A stretch of 64,000 bases of DNA. Origin: Closterium sp. Naga37s-1 (taxonomy: Eukaryota > Streptophyta > Zygnematophyceae > Desmidiales > Closteriaceae). The notes beneath the pieces were generated by a model. The model was not told where the DNA came from. It was given only the letters and a program-made list of their open reading frames with translations, and searched no databases. The position numbers and the translations under genes were made by a program. The first letter of the stretch is position 1. The number at the start of each line of letters is the position of its first letter. Location of the stretch: NCBI GenBank assembly GCA_947471745.1, contig CANJKZ010000774.1, positions 4,906,501 through 4,970,500 of the forward strand. Direction: 5' to 3'. This document shows positions 32,701 through 45,595 of the stretch, piece after piece.

Positions 32701-35700
32701 GCCGCTCTTCCTCGCTCCCGGTCCCCCCCCGGTAGACCCCCTCCCCCCTCAGGGTCCTGCCCCCTCAGGTGTGTCCCAGGTAGATGCAGTCGAGCCTGTC
32801 GAGGTAGCTGCTGACTCTGGTGCGTCTGGGGGTGCTGAGCCTGAGCGTGCGGAGCCTGGGGGTGCTGGGTCTGGGGGTGCTGAGCCTGAGCGTGCGGAGC
32901 CTGGGGGTGCTGGGTCTGGGGGTGCTGAGCCTGAGCGTGCGGGGCCTGGGGGTGCTGCTTCTGGGGGTGCTGAGCCTGGGGCTGCTGGGAGTGGGGGTGT
33001 GGAGCCTGTCGGTGCTGGACCTGGCGGTCCTTCGGGTGCTTTGTCCCGGCGGGAGCTTCCCTCTCCACAGGAGCTGCGCGAGTGGTTTGCTCGGCGCTGG
33101 AGCCGTGCTGCTGGAGCTGGAGGTGCTGCCGGTGCTGGAGGTTCTGCTGCTGCTGGAGGTTCTGGAGCTGGAGGTGCTGCTGGAGCCGGTACTGGAGGTT
33201 CTGCTTCTGCTGGGGTTGCTGGAGCCACGGGTCCCGGAGGTGCTCGTACTGGAGGTACTGGAGCTGCTGGGCCTGGTGGTGCTCCTGGTGCTGGAGCTAC
33301 TGGTGGAGCTGGAGCTGGTGGTGCTGCTGGAGTGGGTGCTACTGGAGGTACTGGAGCCGGAGCGGCTGTGTCTGCTGGTGGTCCTGCTGGAGCTGGAGCT
33401 GCTGGAGGTACTGGAGCTGGTGGTGCTGCTGGAGTTGGAGCTGACGCTGGGGGTACTGGTGTTGTCCCTGCTGGTTCTGGAGGTGCTGCGCGGCCGCGGC
33501 CGTACTTCGTTCCGCTCCTTGAGCAGGTTCTTGGTCTTCCGCCTTCTCCTAGTCCTGCTCCTTCCTTAGAGTGTCCTCCGCCTGTCCAGTCCGAGTCACA
33601 GTTACAGCTGGTCTCCCCTCTGCCTGCTCCTTCTCCCTACGCTGGTCCTACTGGAGGTCTTGCTGAGCGTCGTGAGCCTGAGTCGCGTCCTGCGTCGCCT
33701 GTTCGCGCTGCTCGCACTAGTCGTCGTGTTCCACGTCCGCGTCCTCCTGCAGTCCCGGGCACGCATCAGATGGCACTGCGTCCTTCCACTGCGCCACAGC
33801 GTGTCCCTTTGCCGTCTCCTCCAGAGTCCTCTCTTCCTGCTCTTGCTGACGGCGTCTGACTCCCTTCGTGCTGCCAGTCCTACTGTCACGCGTTTCCTAG
33901 CCACTGTTGTCACTGACCCTTCCTTTGAGTCCACTGCTGCGTCTGCCTTAGTTACCGAGCTTGTCGACTTCGCTGCTCACTGTCGTCTAGACTACGCCGC
34001 TAGTCTTGTTGCTGAGTCAGCGTCTGTGTCTGTCTGTCCTCCGTCCGTCGGGGGTGAGTGTGCTCTTAGCACGGACGTCCTTGAGGACCGACAGGAGGAG
34101 TTCCAGTGTTTTGCTGCTGCTTTACCTCATCTCGTGTCCACGCTGCTTGCCCCTGAGGGAGACCTGGATGCACCAGACATCCCGACCCCGCGCTCTTACG
34201 CAGAGGTGATAGAGGGTCCTTACTCCTCTCAGTGACAGGCAGCCATGGACGCAGAGATGGCTTCCTGGAAGTCCACAGGCACCTACGTCGACGAGGTTCC
34301 CCCACTTGGGGTGAACATCGTCAGTGGCATGTGGATTTTCAGGGTGAAGCGGCCGCCGGGTTCTCCGCCTGTCTTCAAGGCGCGTTACGTGGCTCGAGGC
34401 TTCAGTCAGCGGCAGGGAGTTGACTACTTTCAGACCTTCTCCCCGACCCCGAAGATGACCACTCTTCGGGTTCTGCTGCACGTTGCTGCTCAGCGTGACT
34501 ACGAGCTTCACTCCCTTGACTTCAGCACTGCTTTCCTACAGGGCAGTCTGCACGAGGAGATCTGGCTGCGCCGCCCACCTGGCTTCACTGGGTCGTTTCC
34601 TCCTGGTACCCAGTGGAGCCTCAGGCGGCCAGTCTACGGTCTCCGCCAGGCGCCACGTGAGTGGCACGACACACTGAGGACTACGCTTGCGGCTCTTGGG
34701 TTTGCTCCTTCCACTGCTGACCCGTCGCTGTTTCTTCGCACCGACACTTTGGTGCCGCCGTTCTACATCCTCGTGTACGTCGACGACTTGGTGTTTGCTA
34801 CAGCTGATACTACTGGACTCGCCCACGTGAAGTCCGAGCTGCAGAAGAGACACACGTGCACAGACCTGGGTGAACTGCGCAGCTATCTTGGCTTGCAAAT
34901 CACCCGGGACAGAGCACGGCGCACCATTACTCTGACTCAGTCACACATGGTGCAGCAGGTCCTTCAGCGCTTCGACTTCACGTACTCCTCGCCTCAGGCC
35001 ACTCCTCTGTCTACTCGCCACTCGCTCTCAGCTCTGCCTTCGGATGAGTCCGTAGAGCCGAGTGGCCCGTACCCAGAGCTTGTTGGCTGCCTCATGTACC
35101 TGATGACCTGCACTCGACCTGACCTAGCATACACTCTGAGCATCTTGGCACGCTATGTTGCTCCTGGGAGACACCGACCAGAGCACATGGCTGCAGCGAA
35201 GAGGGTGTTGCGCTACTTGTGCAGTACTTCGGGCTTGGGGCTAGTGCTTGGAGGGCGGAGTCCAGTGGTCCTCACTGGTCACGCAGACGCGTCTTGGGTT
35301 GACGACCTGGCTACTCAGCGGTCGTCACAGGGTTACACCTTCAGCCTTGGTTCCGGCTCTGTTTCGTGGCGGTCTACTCGCTCGTCTTCTGTTCTCAGCT
35401 CCAGCTGTGAGGCTGAGATCTACGCAGGGGCCATGGCTGCACAGGAGTTACGCTGGCTCACCTACTTGCTGACTGACCTGGGAGAGCTGCCTCGTTCTCC
35501 TCCAGTTCTGTACGTAGACAACAAGGCTATGCTGGCCTTGTGTCGGGAGCACAGACTGGAGCACAGAACGAAGCACATTGCTCTTCGCTACTTCCTTGCT
35601 CGTGAGCTGCAGCAGCGTGGTCAGCTGCGCCTTGCTTACGTGGCCTCTCAGGCCAACACTGCTGATATCTTTACCAAGGCACTTCAGCCTTGTGATCATC

Positions 35701-35857
35701 AGCGCTTCTGTACTATGCTAGGTCTTGTGCCTACTTGGCCTCACTTGCTTACCTCTTGACTTTCCTTGTACTGTGATCTATATATACCTGCACTTGCTTG
35801 TTTACCTTTATATATATGAACTTGCATGTGGACTGGCCTTGTGGCCTTTGAACCGGT

Positions 35858-35895
35858 GCTCAGACTGTGTGGTGACGTTGTGATCCACCCTGAGC
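35858..35895 (+). other. Copia-1 3' hairpin
   Basis: 38-base segment with GCTCAG/CTGAGC outer arms and GTGG/CCAC inner arms, matched in Copia-3, Copia-4 and N1. Confidence 0.75.
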
Positions 35896-35969
35896 TTGCT
35901 TTGCTTTGCTTTGCTTTGCTTGACTGGTCTTGTGACCCCTAGTTCTCCCCCACTTTGCCTATGGGGGTG

Positions 35970-36088
35970 TGTCAAATGTATATGCCTTAGCCTATATAGG
36001 CTGTAGTGGGGTAGACACTAAGGGGTACAGGTTTTATATTTGTATCTCACACTTTCCTAGTTCATTCATTCCTGTTTAATTCTTCACA
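35970..36088 (+). repeat. Copia-1 3' LTR
   Basis: 119 bp, identical to 28672-28790, preceded by a G-run polypurine tract. Confidence 0.93.
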
Positions 36089-36319
36089 AACATGTGCAAA
36101 CGGTAATGCGGTGCGTGCGAGCTAGCTAGTGCTACGCTGGCGCGGGGTTCGGGCTAGTCCCGAAACGTAGACCGACTCGGCTGCTCCAACAGTGCGAGGT
36201 TTGGTGAAACAGTGCGTGCGAAGTTGGCGAAGCCCCGTTAGCTGTAACTGGCGAACAACGGCTGCTGCTGTACGCAATGTGGACGGTCGCGGTAAGGAAT
36301 AGCGAGAAAATTCCTTACA

Positions 36320-36321
36320 CT

Positions 36322-36367
<46 letters not shown>

Positions 36368-38949
36368 TCAAGACGCCCCATCCGCTACGCAAGTGCGTGT
36401 ATATCGCGGAAACCCCGGCTCCTCAGGTACACTTGCAGGGCAAGGTGGTTTTCGATGTTGGCCAGGGGCACCCAGCTATCCTCAGTTGGCGTGAGGTCCT
36501 TCCAGCGAATGAGGAACTCGATCCTCTTTATGCCTGCGGGGTGGCGAATCCGATGGCTCATATTTTTTTCGGGCTCGATGATCGGCTCCGATGAAGGGCA
36601 AGTCATGGATGGCGGGTGGTGACGAGGCAGTTGGCTTGTGCTTGGGATGTAAAGGCGAAGCAGGCATACGTGGAATGATGGGCTGATGTACCAGTCTGCC
36701 GGCAACAGTATCTGGGCGGTAACTGGGGTGATCATCATGTGGCTGATTTGAAATGGTCCACAGTAGCGCGGTCGTAATTTTGGTACGACGGGCAGTCTTA
36801 AGTTATGTGTGTCGAGCAGTACGTAATCCCCTTACTGGTAAGTGACGGCGGCGATGGCGGTCAGCGTTGCGTTTAGCGATGACGTTGGCTTTTTTTATTG
36901 CTTCTGCGGCTCTGGTGCGGGCAGCTTGCAGAATCTCGGCGAATTGCTGTGCTCGTGGCGTTGGGTTGTCCGGACTCGGCGTCATGGGCACTGTTAGGTT
37001 TTGCCTGTATTTCAGGTAAAACGGGGACTGATGCGTTGTCGCTGACGTGGCGTTGTTGTAGGCTAACTCGATCAACGGCAGCTGCTGCTCCCAAGTTGTC
37101 GGGTCGTCGCACGTGGCCCGAATCAACTGCTCCATCATCTGATTGGTCCGCTCCATTTGACGGTCGGTCTCGGGGTGGTACAATGAACTGAACTGTAGCC
37201 TGGTCCAGAACGTCTCCCAGAGGTTCTTCCAGAAGTTGCTGGTAAACTTCATGTCGCGGTCGCTAATTATCGCGGCTGGTATCTCGTGCAATCGAACGAC
37301 GGTTGCGATGAATTGGAGAACGGTTTCTTCGACTGCGATCGATTTCTTGCACGCAGCGAAGTGAGCCATTTTCGTCAGTCTGTCAACGACGACCGTAACC
37401 GCGTCGTTACCCCCAGAGTTCGAAGGTAACCCCGTGACGAAATCCATGGTAACCTGCTGCCAGGCGCGCTCGGGCGGTGGAATCGACTGCAATTGACCCG
37501 CCTTTCTTTTTCGCGAGCTCTTCATTACCTGACATGTAGGACACGACCCCACGTGGTGCTGTACGTTGGTCAACAGCTCCGGCCAGTAGTAATACCGCTG
37601 CAGTTGATGTCGCATTTTTTCTACCCTGAAGTGGCCCGAGGTAATCCTGACGTGTGCCTCCTGCAGTAACAGTTCCCTCGGTATTGAGTACGCGGGTACC
37701 CAAATGCGGTTGGTGCCTGTTTTTACGTAATAGACTCCCTTAGCTTCTGCCAGTTGCTGTGAATTTCCGGTAGTAAAAAATGGGTCGGTACTGTATCCGT
37801 GGGTGAATAGGCCTGTTAACAGTGGGTTGGTTTGGGCGAGTAGGATGGCGTGGAGTTGGGCGGTAGGACGTGCGAGTGCGTCGGTGATGTTTGATGCTCC
37901 TTTTTTGTACGTGACTGTGTAGTGGAAGTTGGACTCCAGATAGTCCAAGCAGCGGATCTGTCGCGGGTTGAGATTCGGTTGGGCGCGGAGGTACTGTAGT
38001 GATTGGTGATCTGTCCGCAATGTCACGTCGGCGCTAGCCAGGTAACATCGCCACACTTTGAACGCGTGCACGATCGCCAACATTTCACGGTAGTGTATCG
38101 GGTAGTTACGTTCGGGCGGGTGCAGCTTGCGGGACTTGTACGCGATAGGCTGGAGGCCGATCCCAAAGTCCTGCAACAGTACAGCTCCCACGGCGATGTC
38201 ACTTGCATCGGTGACGAGCTTGAACGGACGGCTAGCACAAAATTTGTTTGAGGGCCGAGAAGGCAGCTCAGCAGGTCGGTCAACGGAGCAGTCAACTTCG
38301 CCATGTCGAGGAAGAACCGGCGCACGTAGTTGACGAACCCCAAAAAGCTCTTCAACTCGGTCAAGTTTGTCGGCGCGTGCCACGCTTGTATCGTCGCAAT
38401 CTTCTTCGGGTCTGTTTCCACTCCTTCAGCTGAAATAATGTGTCCCAAAAACTCCAGTGTGTCCTGTAAAAACTCACACTTAGACGCTTTCGTCAGTAGG
38501 CGGTTCTCACCCAGTATTTTAAAAACTGCTTCAATGTCCTGTAGGTGCTGTGCTCTGTCTGGGCTGTAAATCAGTATGCCGTCGAGGTACACGATGACGC
38601 ACTTATCTAAAAGCGGGTGGAAGGCTTCGTTCATGGTCATTTGAAAGGTTGCAGGGGCGTTGGTCAGTCCGAAGGGCATGACACTGTATTCAAAAGATCC
38701 GTAGCGTGTTCGGAAAGCTGTTTTTGGGCTGTCGGGTGGGTTGACTCAGATCTGGTGGTAGCCTCCTCGAAGGTCAATTTTCGAGAAAACCCGGGTTGTG
38801 CGCAGTTGGTCGATCAGTTCGTCGGCTCGTGGGATGGGGTAACGGGATTTGATGGTAACCCTGTTCAGTGCGCAATAATCGATGCACATGCGGAAACCCC
38901 CGTCCTTTTTCGGTGTGAACAGTATCGGTGCTGCGAAGGGTGACGAACT
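36320..38949 (-). mobile_element. Ty3/gypsy chromovirus fossil, internal part
   Basis: Read on the minus strand from right to left: reverse transcriptase (about 38949-38030), RNase H (about 38230-37900), integrase with an H-C-zinc region and D-D-E core (about 37750-36850) and a chromodomain near the end (R-I-E-F-L-I-R-W-K ... D-S-W-V-P, about 36450), the mark of chromoviruses, which target heterochromatin. A G-run tract lies next to the LTR at 36320. The copy is broken and incomplete, with a few breaks, and its upstream part is absent at the junction with Copia-2. It is the oldest layer of this nest by position. Confidence 0.88.
36323..36364. repeat. 42-base C homopolymer
   Basis: Uninterrupted run of C on the plus strand at the polypurine-tract site of the gypsy element. 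Its length is unlikely to be called accurately by any sequencing method. Confidence 0.9.
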
Positions 38950-41900
38950 TGGAGAACGAGGCCGCTCCCCCAAGTCGGACAGCAGGTAGGCCAGCCAGCG
39001 TAACTCCTGTGCAGCCATGGCCCCAGCGTAGATCTCGGCCTCATAGCTGAAGCCAAGCACAGAAGAAGAATGAGTGGACCTCCACGAGATAGAACCAGAG
39101 CCAAGAATGAAGGTGTAACTGTGTGACGGACGCTGAGTCACTTGGTCGTCGGGCCAAGAAGCGCCAGAGTGTCCTGTGAGTACCACTGAACCCCGTCCTC
39201 CAAGCACTAGCCCCATGCCTGATGTACTGCACAAGTAACGCAGTACCCTCTTTGCAGCATCCCAGTGCTTCTTTCGGTGTCGATCGGGAGCCACGTAGCG
39301 AGCCAGAAGGCTGAGAGGGTACGCGAGGTCAGGTCGTGTGCAAGTCATCAAGTACATGAGGCAACCTACAAGCTCTGGGTACGGACCACTCGGCTCTACG
39401 GACTCGTCTGAAGGTGGAGCTGAGAGCGAGTGGCCAGTAGACAGAGGAGTGGGCTATGGCGAGGAGAACAGGAAGCCGAAGCGTTGAAGGACCTGGTGCA
39501 CCATGTGTGACTGAGTCAGGGTGATGGTGCGCTGTGCTCTGTCCCGGGTGATCTGCAGGCGAAGATAGCTCCGCAGCTCACCCAGGTCAGTGCAGGTGTG
39601 TCTCTCCAGCAGCTCCGCCTTCACTAGGGCCAGCGCCTCCGTATCAGCAGTAACAAAAACCAAGTCGTCGACGTACACGAGAACGTAGAACGACGGTAGG
39701 GTAGTGTCGGTGCGCAGAAATAGCGACGGATCAGCAGTCAAAGGAGCAAACCCAAGAGCCAAAAGTTTCGTCCTCAGTGTGTCGTGCCACTCGCGAGGTG
39801 ACTGACGCATGCCGTAAACTGGTCGCCGTAGGCTCCACTGGGTACCCTCAGGAAACGACCCAGTGAAGCCAGGTGGACGGAGCAGCCAGATCTCCTCGTG
39901 CAGGCTACCCTGCAAGAAAGCTGTGGAGAAGTCGAGGGAGTGCAGCTCGTAGTCACGCTGAGCTGCAACGTGTAGCAACACCCGAAGAGTGGTCATCTTT
40001 GGGGTAGGGGAGAAGGTCGAAAAGAAGTCGATCCCCTCACACTGACTGAAGCCTCGAGCAACGTAACGCGCCTTGAAGGCAGGCGGAGAACCCGGCGGCC
40101 GCTTCACCCTGAAAATCCACATGCCACTGACGATGTTCGCCCCAGGTGGAGGAACCTCGTCGACGTAGGTGCCTGTGGAATTCCAGGAAGCCATCTCTGC
40201 GTCCATGGCTGTCTGCGAGTGAGAGGAGTACTCACCCGAGATCGCCACTCTGTAGGAGCACGGGGTGGGGATGTCAAGTGCATCCGGGTCTCCTTCAGGG
40301 GCAAGCAGCATGGTCGCGAGATGAGGTGCAGCGGCCGCAAGACACTCCAGCTCCTCCTACCTGTCCTCAAGAATGTCACAGCCAAGGGCAACCTCACCCA
40401 CGACGGACGGAGGACAGGCAGGGTAAGGGTAAAAAATGAGACTCGCAAGGTAGTCTAGGCGGTACGCAGCAGCGAAGTCAACTAGCTCAGCGACTAAGGC
40501 AGACGCAGCAGAAAACGAGAGCGTAGGGTCCATCACAACCGTAGCAAGAAAGTGAGTAACAGTCGGACTGGACGCACGAGCAAGGTCAGACGGAGGGTCA
40601 ACAACAGCAGGAAGAGAAGACTCAGGAGGTGATGGTAGGACAACGCTGTGGAACAGAGGAAGGACGGAGTGTCATATCGTGAGTGCCTGGGACAGCAAGA
40701 GCACGAGAATGACGAACACGAGGAACACGAGCATAGACAGAAGCTCTAGTCTCAGGATCTCGAAGCTCAGGAGTGGAAGCACGAGTCTCAGGCTCTCGAC
40801 GCTCAGTCAGGGACTCTGTCACAGCAGTGTAAGGAGTAGGAGCAGGCAATGGGGAGTGAGGCAGGAGCTGTGGGAACAGTAACAGAGGAGTTGTACCAGC
40901 GACTGGGAACTCAGTAGGAGCTGGCGAAAGACCGAGAGGGTGGCGAGGCGCACCAGCAGGTCCAGTACCTCCAGTACCAGCAAGACCTCCAGCACTAGCA
41001 GCTCCAGTACCTCCACCAGTGGTAGCTCCAGCACCTCCAGCACCAGCAGCACCTCTAGCACCTCTAGGACCAGCAGGACTAGTAGCTCCAGTACCTCCAG
41101 CAGTACCTCCAGCACCTCCAGCACTAGTAGGACCTCCACGACCAGCAGCTCCAGCACCTCCAGCACCAGCAGCTCCAGTACCTCCAGCACCAGTAGCACC
41201 TCCAGCACTTGCAGCAGGACCTCCAACACCTCCAGCACCAGCAGAACCTCCAGGACCAGCAGCTCCAGCACCTCCAGTACCTCCAGCACCAGTAGCACCT
41301 CTAGTACCTCCAGGACTAGCAGCTCCAGTACCTCCAGCACCAGCAGCACCTCTAGAACCTCCAGCAGTACCTCCAGCACATCCAGGACTAGCAGCTCCAG
41401 CACCAGCAAGACCGGACCCTCCACCGCCACTAGGACTCGCAGCACCCCCAGAGTCAGAACCTTCACTCTTAGCACCCCCAGAACCAGCACCCCCAGTCGC
41501 AACACCCCCAGAACCCTCACCCTCTGTCTCAGCACCCCCAGCACCCCCAGAACCAGCACCCCCAGTCGCAGCACCCCCAGAACCCTCACCCTCTGTCTCA
41601 GCACCCCCAGGCTCAGCACCAGCATTCTCAGCTCCACAGTCCACAGCAGCAGGCTGCGGAGGCGGTGAAGACAGCCGAGGGGGAAAACCAAGGGGGGTCT
41701 CCAAGTGTGGAGAGCGGCGAGTGGCCGTCGTGTCGTCAGCGGCGGGGTCACCCCCCTCAGCTGGGCCAGAGAAGTCAGAAGAGATCTCCAAAGGCTCAAC
41801 CAAGGGGGGTGGGTCTGCCTGAGACACACCTGAGGGAGCAGGACCCTGTGGGGGGAGGGGGTCGACCGGGGGGGGGGACTGGTACCAGGAAGAGAGGTGC

Positions 41901-43599
41901 GAGGGGGACCGGGTGGGACGCGTGCGGGTGAAGCCTGTAGTAACAGACAGACTCATCAAAGGTGACGTCCTAGGAGGAGAAGACTCAACGCGAGCTCGGG
42001 TGATAGAACTGCCACGGCAGGGCGTCGGTGGGGAAGCCAAGGAAGACGCAGCGAAGAGTGCGAGGGGAGAGCTTGCTCGCAGTGGTATCGCGAACAAGGG
42101 AGAGCGCGCTCCAGACCCGAAACAACGATGCATCCCCAACCTTTCCCGTCCAACGGAGTGTGGGCGAGGTCTCTGGCAAAGAGACAAGGGGCCAAAGGTT
42201 GAGCTGATGCGTAGCGTATCGGACCGCAAACGGCCACAAAAAATGGGGAGCAGTCGCATGGATCATGGAGGTTCAAGCAACCTCCATGATCAAGCCAATG
42301 CGAAGCTCAGCAATCCCATTTTTTTGAGGAGAGGCCGGAAGCGTGAACAACTGGCGGATGCCCTCGTCTCGACAGAACTCCGCAAGGAGGTCAGAAGAAA
42401 ACTCACCGCCCCTGTCAGAGTGCAGACGCAGGACTGGCAAGTCCTGACAAAACCGCTCGCGCAGCTGGCGACGAGTAGTACGGATCCAGGGGATCAAAAC
42501 ACCGCTGACGTCCGCCTTGCGTTGCAAGGGGAAGACAGTGGTTTAACGTGTATATTCGTCAAGAACCAGTAGGAAGTAACGCTCCTGGTCCGTTCCACCG
42601 ACGGGGGCCGGGCCCGAGACGTCCATGTGGAGAGTCTGCAGAGGAACAGTGGTCGGAGGAAACTCGGAGGAGTGAGGAGCGGCGCGCTGCCGCCCCTCGA
42701 CACAGGGAAGGCACGGCGGGGCAGGCGAGCGCGGGAGGGAGGGCAAGGACCTGGGAAGGCCAGAGACAAGGAGACGAGAGTGCATGCTGCGGAGACGCGG
42801 TAGGGAGGGGTGACCGAGGTGGTGGTACAAGAGGAGAGTCTGGTGGGAGAGTACCGACACGAGCAAGACGCTGCAAGCTGACCAGATGCAGACACCTGAC
42901 CGACGCAGTCACCAGACCTGACTCAACCACCTGTGCAGACGCAATGGTCAGTGTGTACAGACTAGACCCAGGCCGTCGAGTGAACGTAGCTAGGTGACGG
43001 CCAGTCCAGGAGCACGTACAGATCACCACACGCTGCCCTCATGGAGTAAAGGTGTCAACCCATACATCATGAATAGCGGCGTTGCTCACCAAGTTCGTGG
43101 AGAACGTGGGGAGGTGGAGACCGGATAGAGAACCGGAGGGGACTGCTGGACACGGAAGGACAGTGGAGGCTCGTGCGACTACTGGGCCCCCAGTGGGGTC
43201 GGCCAGTGAGACTGGTACCGGTGCAGCAAGTGGTGTGAGTGTGGTGCAGTCATGAAAGAAACAACAAGACGCGCCTGAGTCAAGTGTGAAAGTGTGAAGG
43301 GCCTCAGCGGAGGCAGCAGACTCACTAGCACTTGCGACCGAAGACTCATTAGCACGTAGTGCTGCAGCAGACTTAATAGCACCTAGAGCAGCAGCAACGA
43401 CACCAGCATCACCAGGTACACACGAGTAACACGCACCCTCATCACTAAGCTCAGTCACATACATAGCATAGATAGCCTTGTTGATCTGAACAAAGTCAAG
43501 AGCATACACATCGACTCCCATCCCCTGCAGTTTCAGCCAGTTGGGGACAATCGCCTCATCCCCGTACTCATCCACCCAAGCATCCTCAAGACGGCCAAA

Positions 43600-43671
43600 G
43601 CAGCGGTACTCGGTGTGCAGCTTCCCGCAGGGCTGCCCCTTCAGCTTCCCAGTGCGCCTGACGTATGGGCA
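43600..43671 (-). other. Gag zinc-knuckle variant, Copia-2
   Basis: CX13CX3HX4C segment of 24 codons. The same spacing occurs at 30938-31009 (Copia-1), 50195-50266 (Copia-3) and 60195-60266 (Copia-4), always between the poly-Gly gag region and the protease. Confidence 0.75.
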
Positions 43672-44935
43672 GCGACCGGAGCCCCTAGGGGAAACACGCT
43701 GGACAGCCCACTCACGAAGCTGCTGAGGGGTGGGGTTGTCCGGGAGGCGCGGCAGCTGCTGTACAGGGCCACCAACGCCACGAGCTGATCCGCCACGACC
43801 TCCACCCTTGCCAGCTCCAACCCGACCTCCTCCACCACCCCCGCTGCCTCCCCCACCCCCGCCGCCTCCACCACCCCCGCTGCCTCCACCACCCTGTCCG
43901 CCTCCACCGCCGCCACCCCCAGAGCCACCCCCACCGCCTCCACCCCCGCTACCTCCACCGCTGGTGCCACCCCCACCCCCCTTGCCCCCTTTGCCTTTGC
44001 TGTTGTTGCGCCTTCCACCGGGAGCAGACGCAGTGCTACCCTCCTCAGCACCAAGGAGGTCAACAGCAGCAGTAGTAGCAACTGAGGGGAGGAGAGGGGA
44101 GGGAGTACACCCTTCAAAGAAGGGGGAGCGGGGAGTGCCACGAGAGGCAGCGACAGCGATAGTGCTCTTCTCGGCCTCAAGAAGGGACTTCTCGAGCGAG
44201 TCAAGTGTGATCTCTGTTGGGTCAAGGGCTAGGAACTGGTCCCTGACAGTGCGAAGGGAGTCGGGGAGGCGACTGACAAGGAAGTACAGTGTCATATACA
44301 GCGAGGGGGGGGGGGGGGGGGGGGGGGGGGTTTGCAGCGAGGAAGGCCGGCTTGAGAGCGGCGCGGTAGCGAGCCTCACTAGAGCGGAGGTGGGTAAAGA
44401 GGTCAGAGACAGTGTGGAAATCAGCTAGCTCGGGATGCAGGTACGGCAGCATGAGACGGCCTAGAGCAGCAGTAGCTGGGGAGGAGTAGCGAGCGACTAT
44501 AGCGTCATAGAGGGCCTTGGCTGTTTTCTGCTGGCTAAAGTGCGCGCGCTCAGCTACGGGCAGATGGTTGCGGACAGTAAGGTGGGCGGTGGCGTCACGC
44601 ATGAGCCACTTTGAATGATCCTCTACCGCTGTAGCAGCCGGGGCTAGGAGGGTTCCTTCGGTATGCATGAACAGTGAAATTCCGTCCCTAGCCTCGCTCT
44701 GCAGGTACAGCTGGAGATCATCGAGCCAAACATCAAAGCTAATCGCGCGACCCTTAGTGTCAAAAGTAAGAACTAAGAAGTTAGCCATAGCTGCAGTAGT
44801 AGTAGCAGTAGCAGTAGCAGACTCAGCAGTAGGTGGCGCTACTTGGGCAGGGCGGCGTGGCTCAGCATGGCCGCGCGGTTTGGAAGGGCAGCGCGACTCG
44901 GCAGGGCGGCGCGGCTCGGCAAGGCGACACGGCTC

Positions 44936-45430
44936 GGGCTGGGCAGGGCACAGCAGTAGTAGCAGCAAAAGCAGCGGCAGCAAGGAGCAGCAGCAGCAAG
45001 GAGCAGCAGCTGCAGCAAGTAGCAGCACCAGGAGCAAGTAAGAGCAGCTGCAGCAAGGAGCGACACTGCTCGGGCTGGGCAGGGCGCAGCAGCAGTAGCA
45101 GCAAAAGCAGCGTCAGCAAGGAGCAACAGCAGCAAGGAGCAGCAGTTGCAGCAAGTAGCAGCAGCAGGAGCAATTAAGAGCAGCTGCAGCAAGGAGCAGC
45201 AGCAGCAAGGAGCGACACGACTCGGGCTGGGCAGGGCGCAGCAGCAGTAGTAGCAAAAGCAGCAGCATCAAGGAGCAGCAGCAGCAAGGAGCAACAGTAG
45301 CTAGGGGCAGCAGCTGCAGCAAGTAGCAGCAGCAGGAGCAAGTAAGAGCAGCTGCAGCAAGGAGCAGCAGCAGCAAGGAGCGGCAGCTGCAGCAAGTAGC
45401 AGCAGCAGCAGCAGCACGTAGGAGAAGGAG
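44936..45430 (-). repeat. Copia-2 leader repeats, CAG-rich
   Basis: Higher-order repeat of about 135-150 bp, marked by CTCGGGCTGGGCAGGGC at about 44936, 45071 and 45222, itself made of GCAGCAGCAAGGAGCAGCAG-like units. Confidence 0.85.
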
Positions 45431-45595
45431 CACAGCAGCAGCAGCAGCAGCAGCGCGCGGGCTGGGTGCGTGCAGGCAGCGCGGGTAGCGCTCAGGCGGG
45501 GCGCGGGCGGGTAGCCCCCTGGTGCGTTGGCGAGCAGCGCGCGCGTAACGCAAGTAGCGTGCGGGTAGGATGAGGGCCGGGCGAAGGGGCTAGCA

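Larger units (their letters stand above)
28672..36088 (+). mobile_element. Copia-1, Ty1/copia LTR retrotransposon fossil
   Basis: Ty1/copia element inserted in the gypsy LTR. Its 119-bp LTRs (28672-28790 and 35970-36088) are identical, so the insertion is young; the target duplication is AAAAT/AACAT. The primer-binding region TGGTATAGAGC follows the 5' LTR and resembles the plant initiator-tRNA type. A GC-rich repeat leader runs to 29852, gag begins at 29853, and pol (protease, integrase with an HHCC region, reverse transcriptase with YVDDL, RNase H) runs to 35759. It has a poly-Gly gag segment, a Gly/Ala hinge between integrase and reverse transcriptase, and a 3' hairpin. Despite its youth the coding part is broken, with about half a dozen breaks. 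Confidence 0.92.
28571..36319 (-). mobile_element. Gypsy LTR, left copy (split by Copia-1)
   Basis: An LTR of about 330 bp lying in two pieces, 28571-28671 and 36089-36319, separated by Copia-1. Outer end TGTTACGG, inner end CCTTACA. It matches the LTR at 62486-63041 with roughly 6-7% differences. The inner end abuts a C-run (G-run in the element's sense) that serves as the polypurine tract of the minus-strand gypsy body. Confidence 0.8.

Noticed and set aside
43730-44428. Long Pro-rich plus-strand frame, and similar ones at 49570-50199 and 33082-33444
   Set aside because: Shadows of the poly-Gly gag and Gly/Ala hinge codons of the retroelements.
44839-45553. Leu-rich frames on the minus strand
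   Set aside because: Translation of CAG-rich leader repeats of Copia-2, not a gene.
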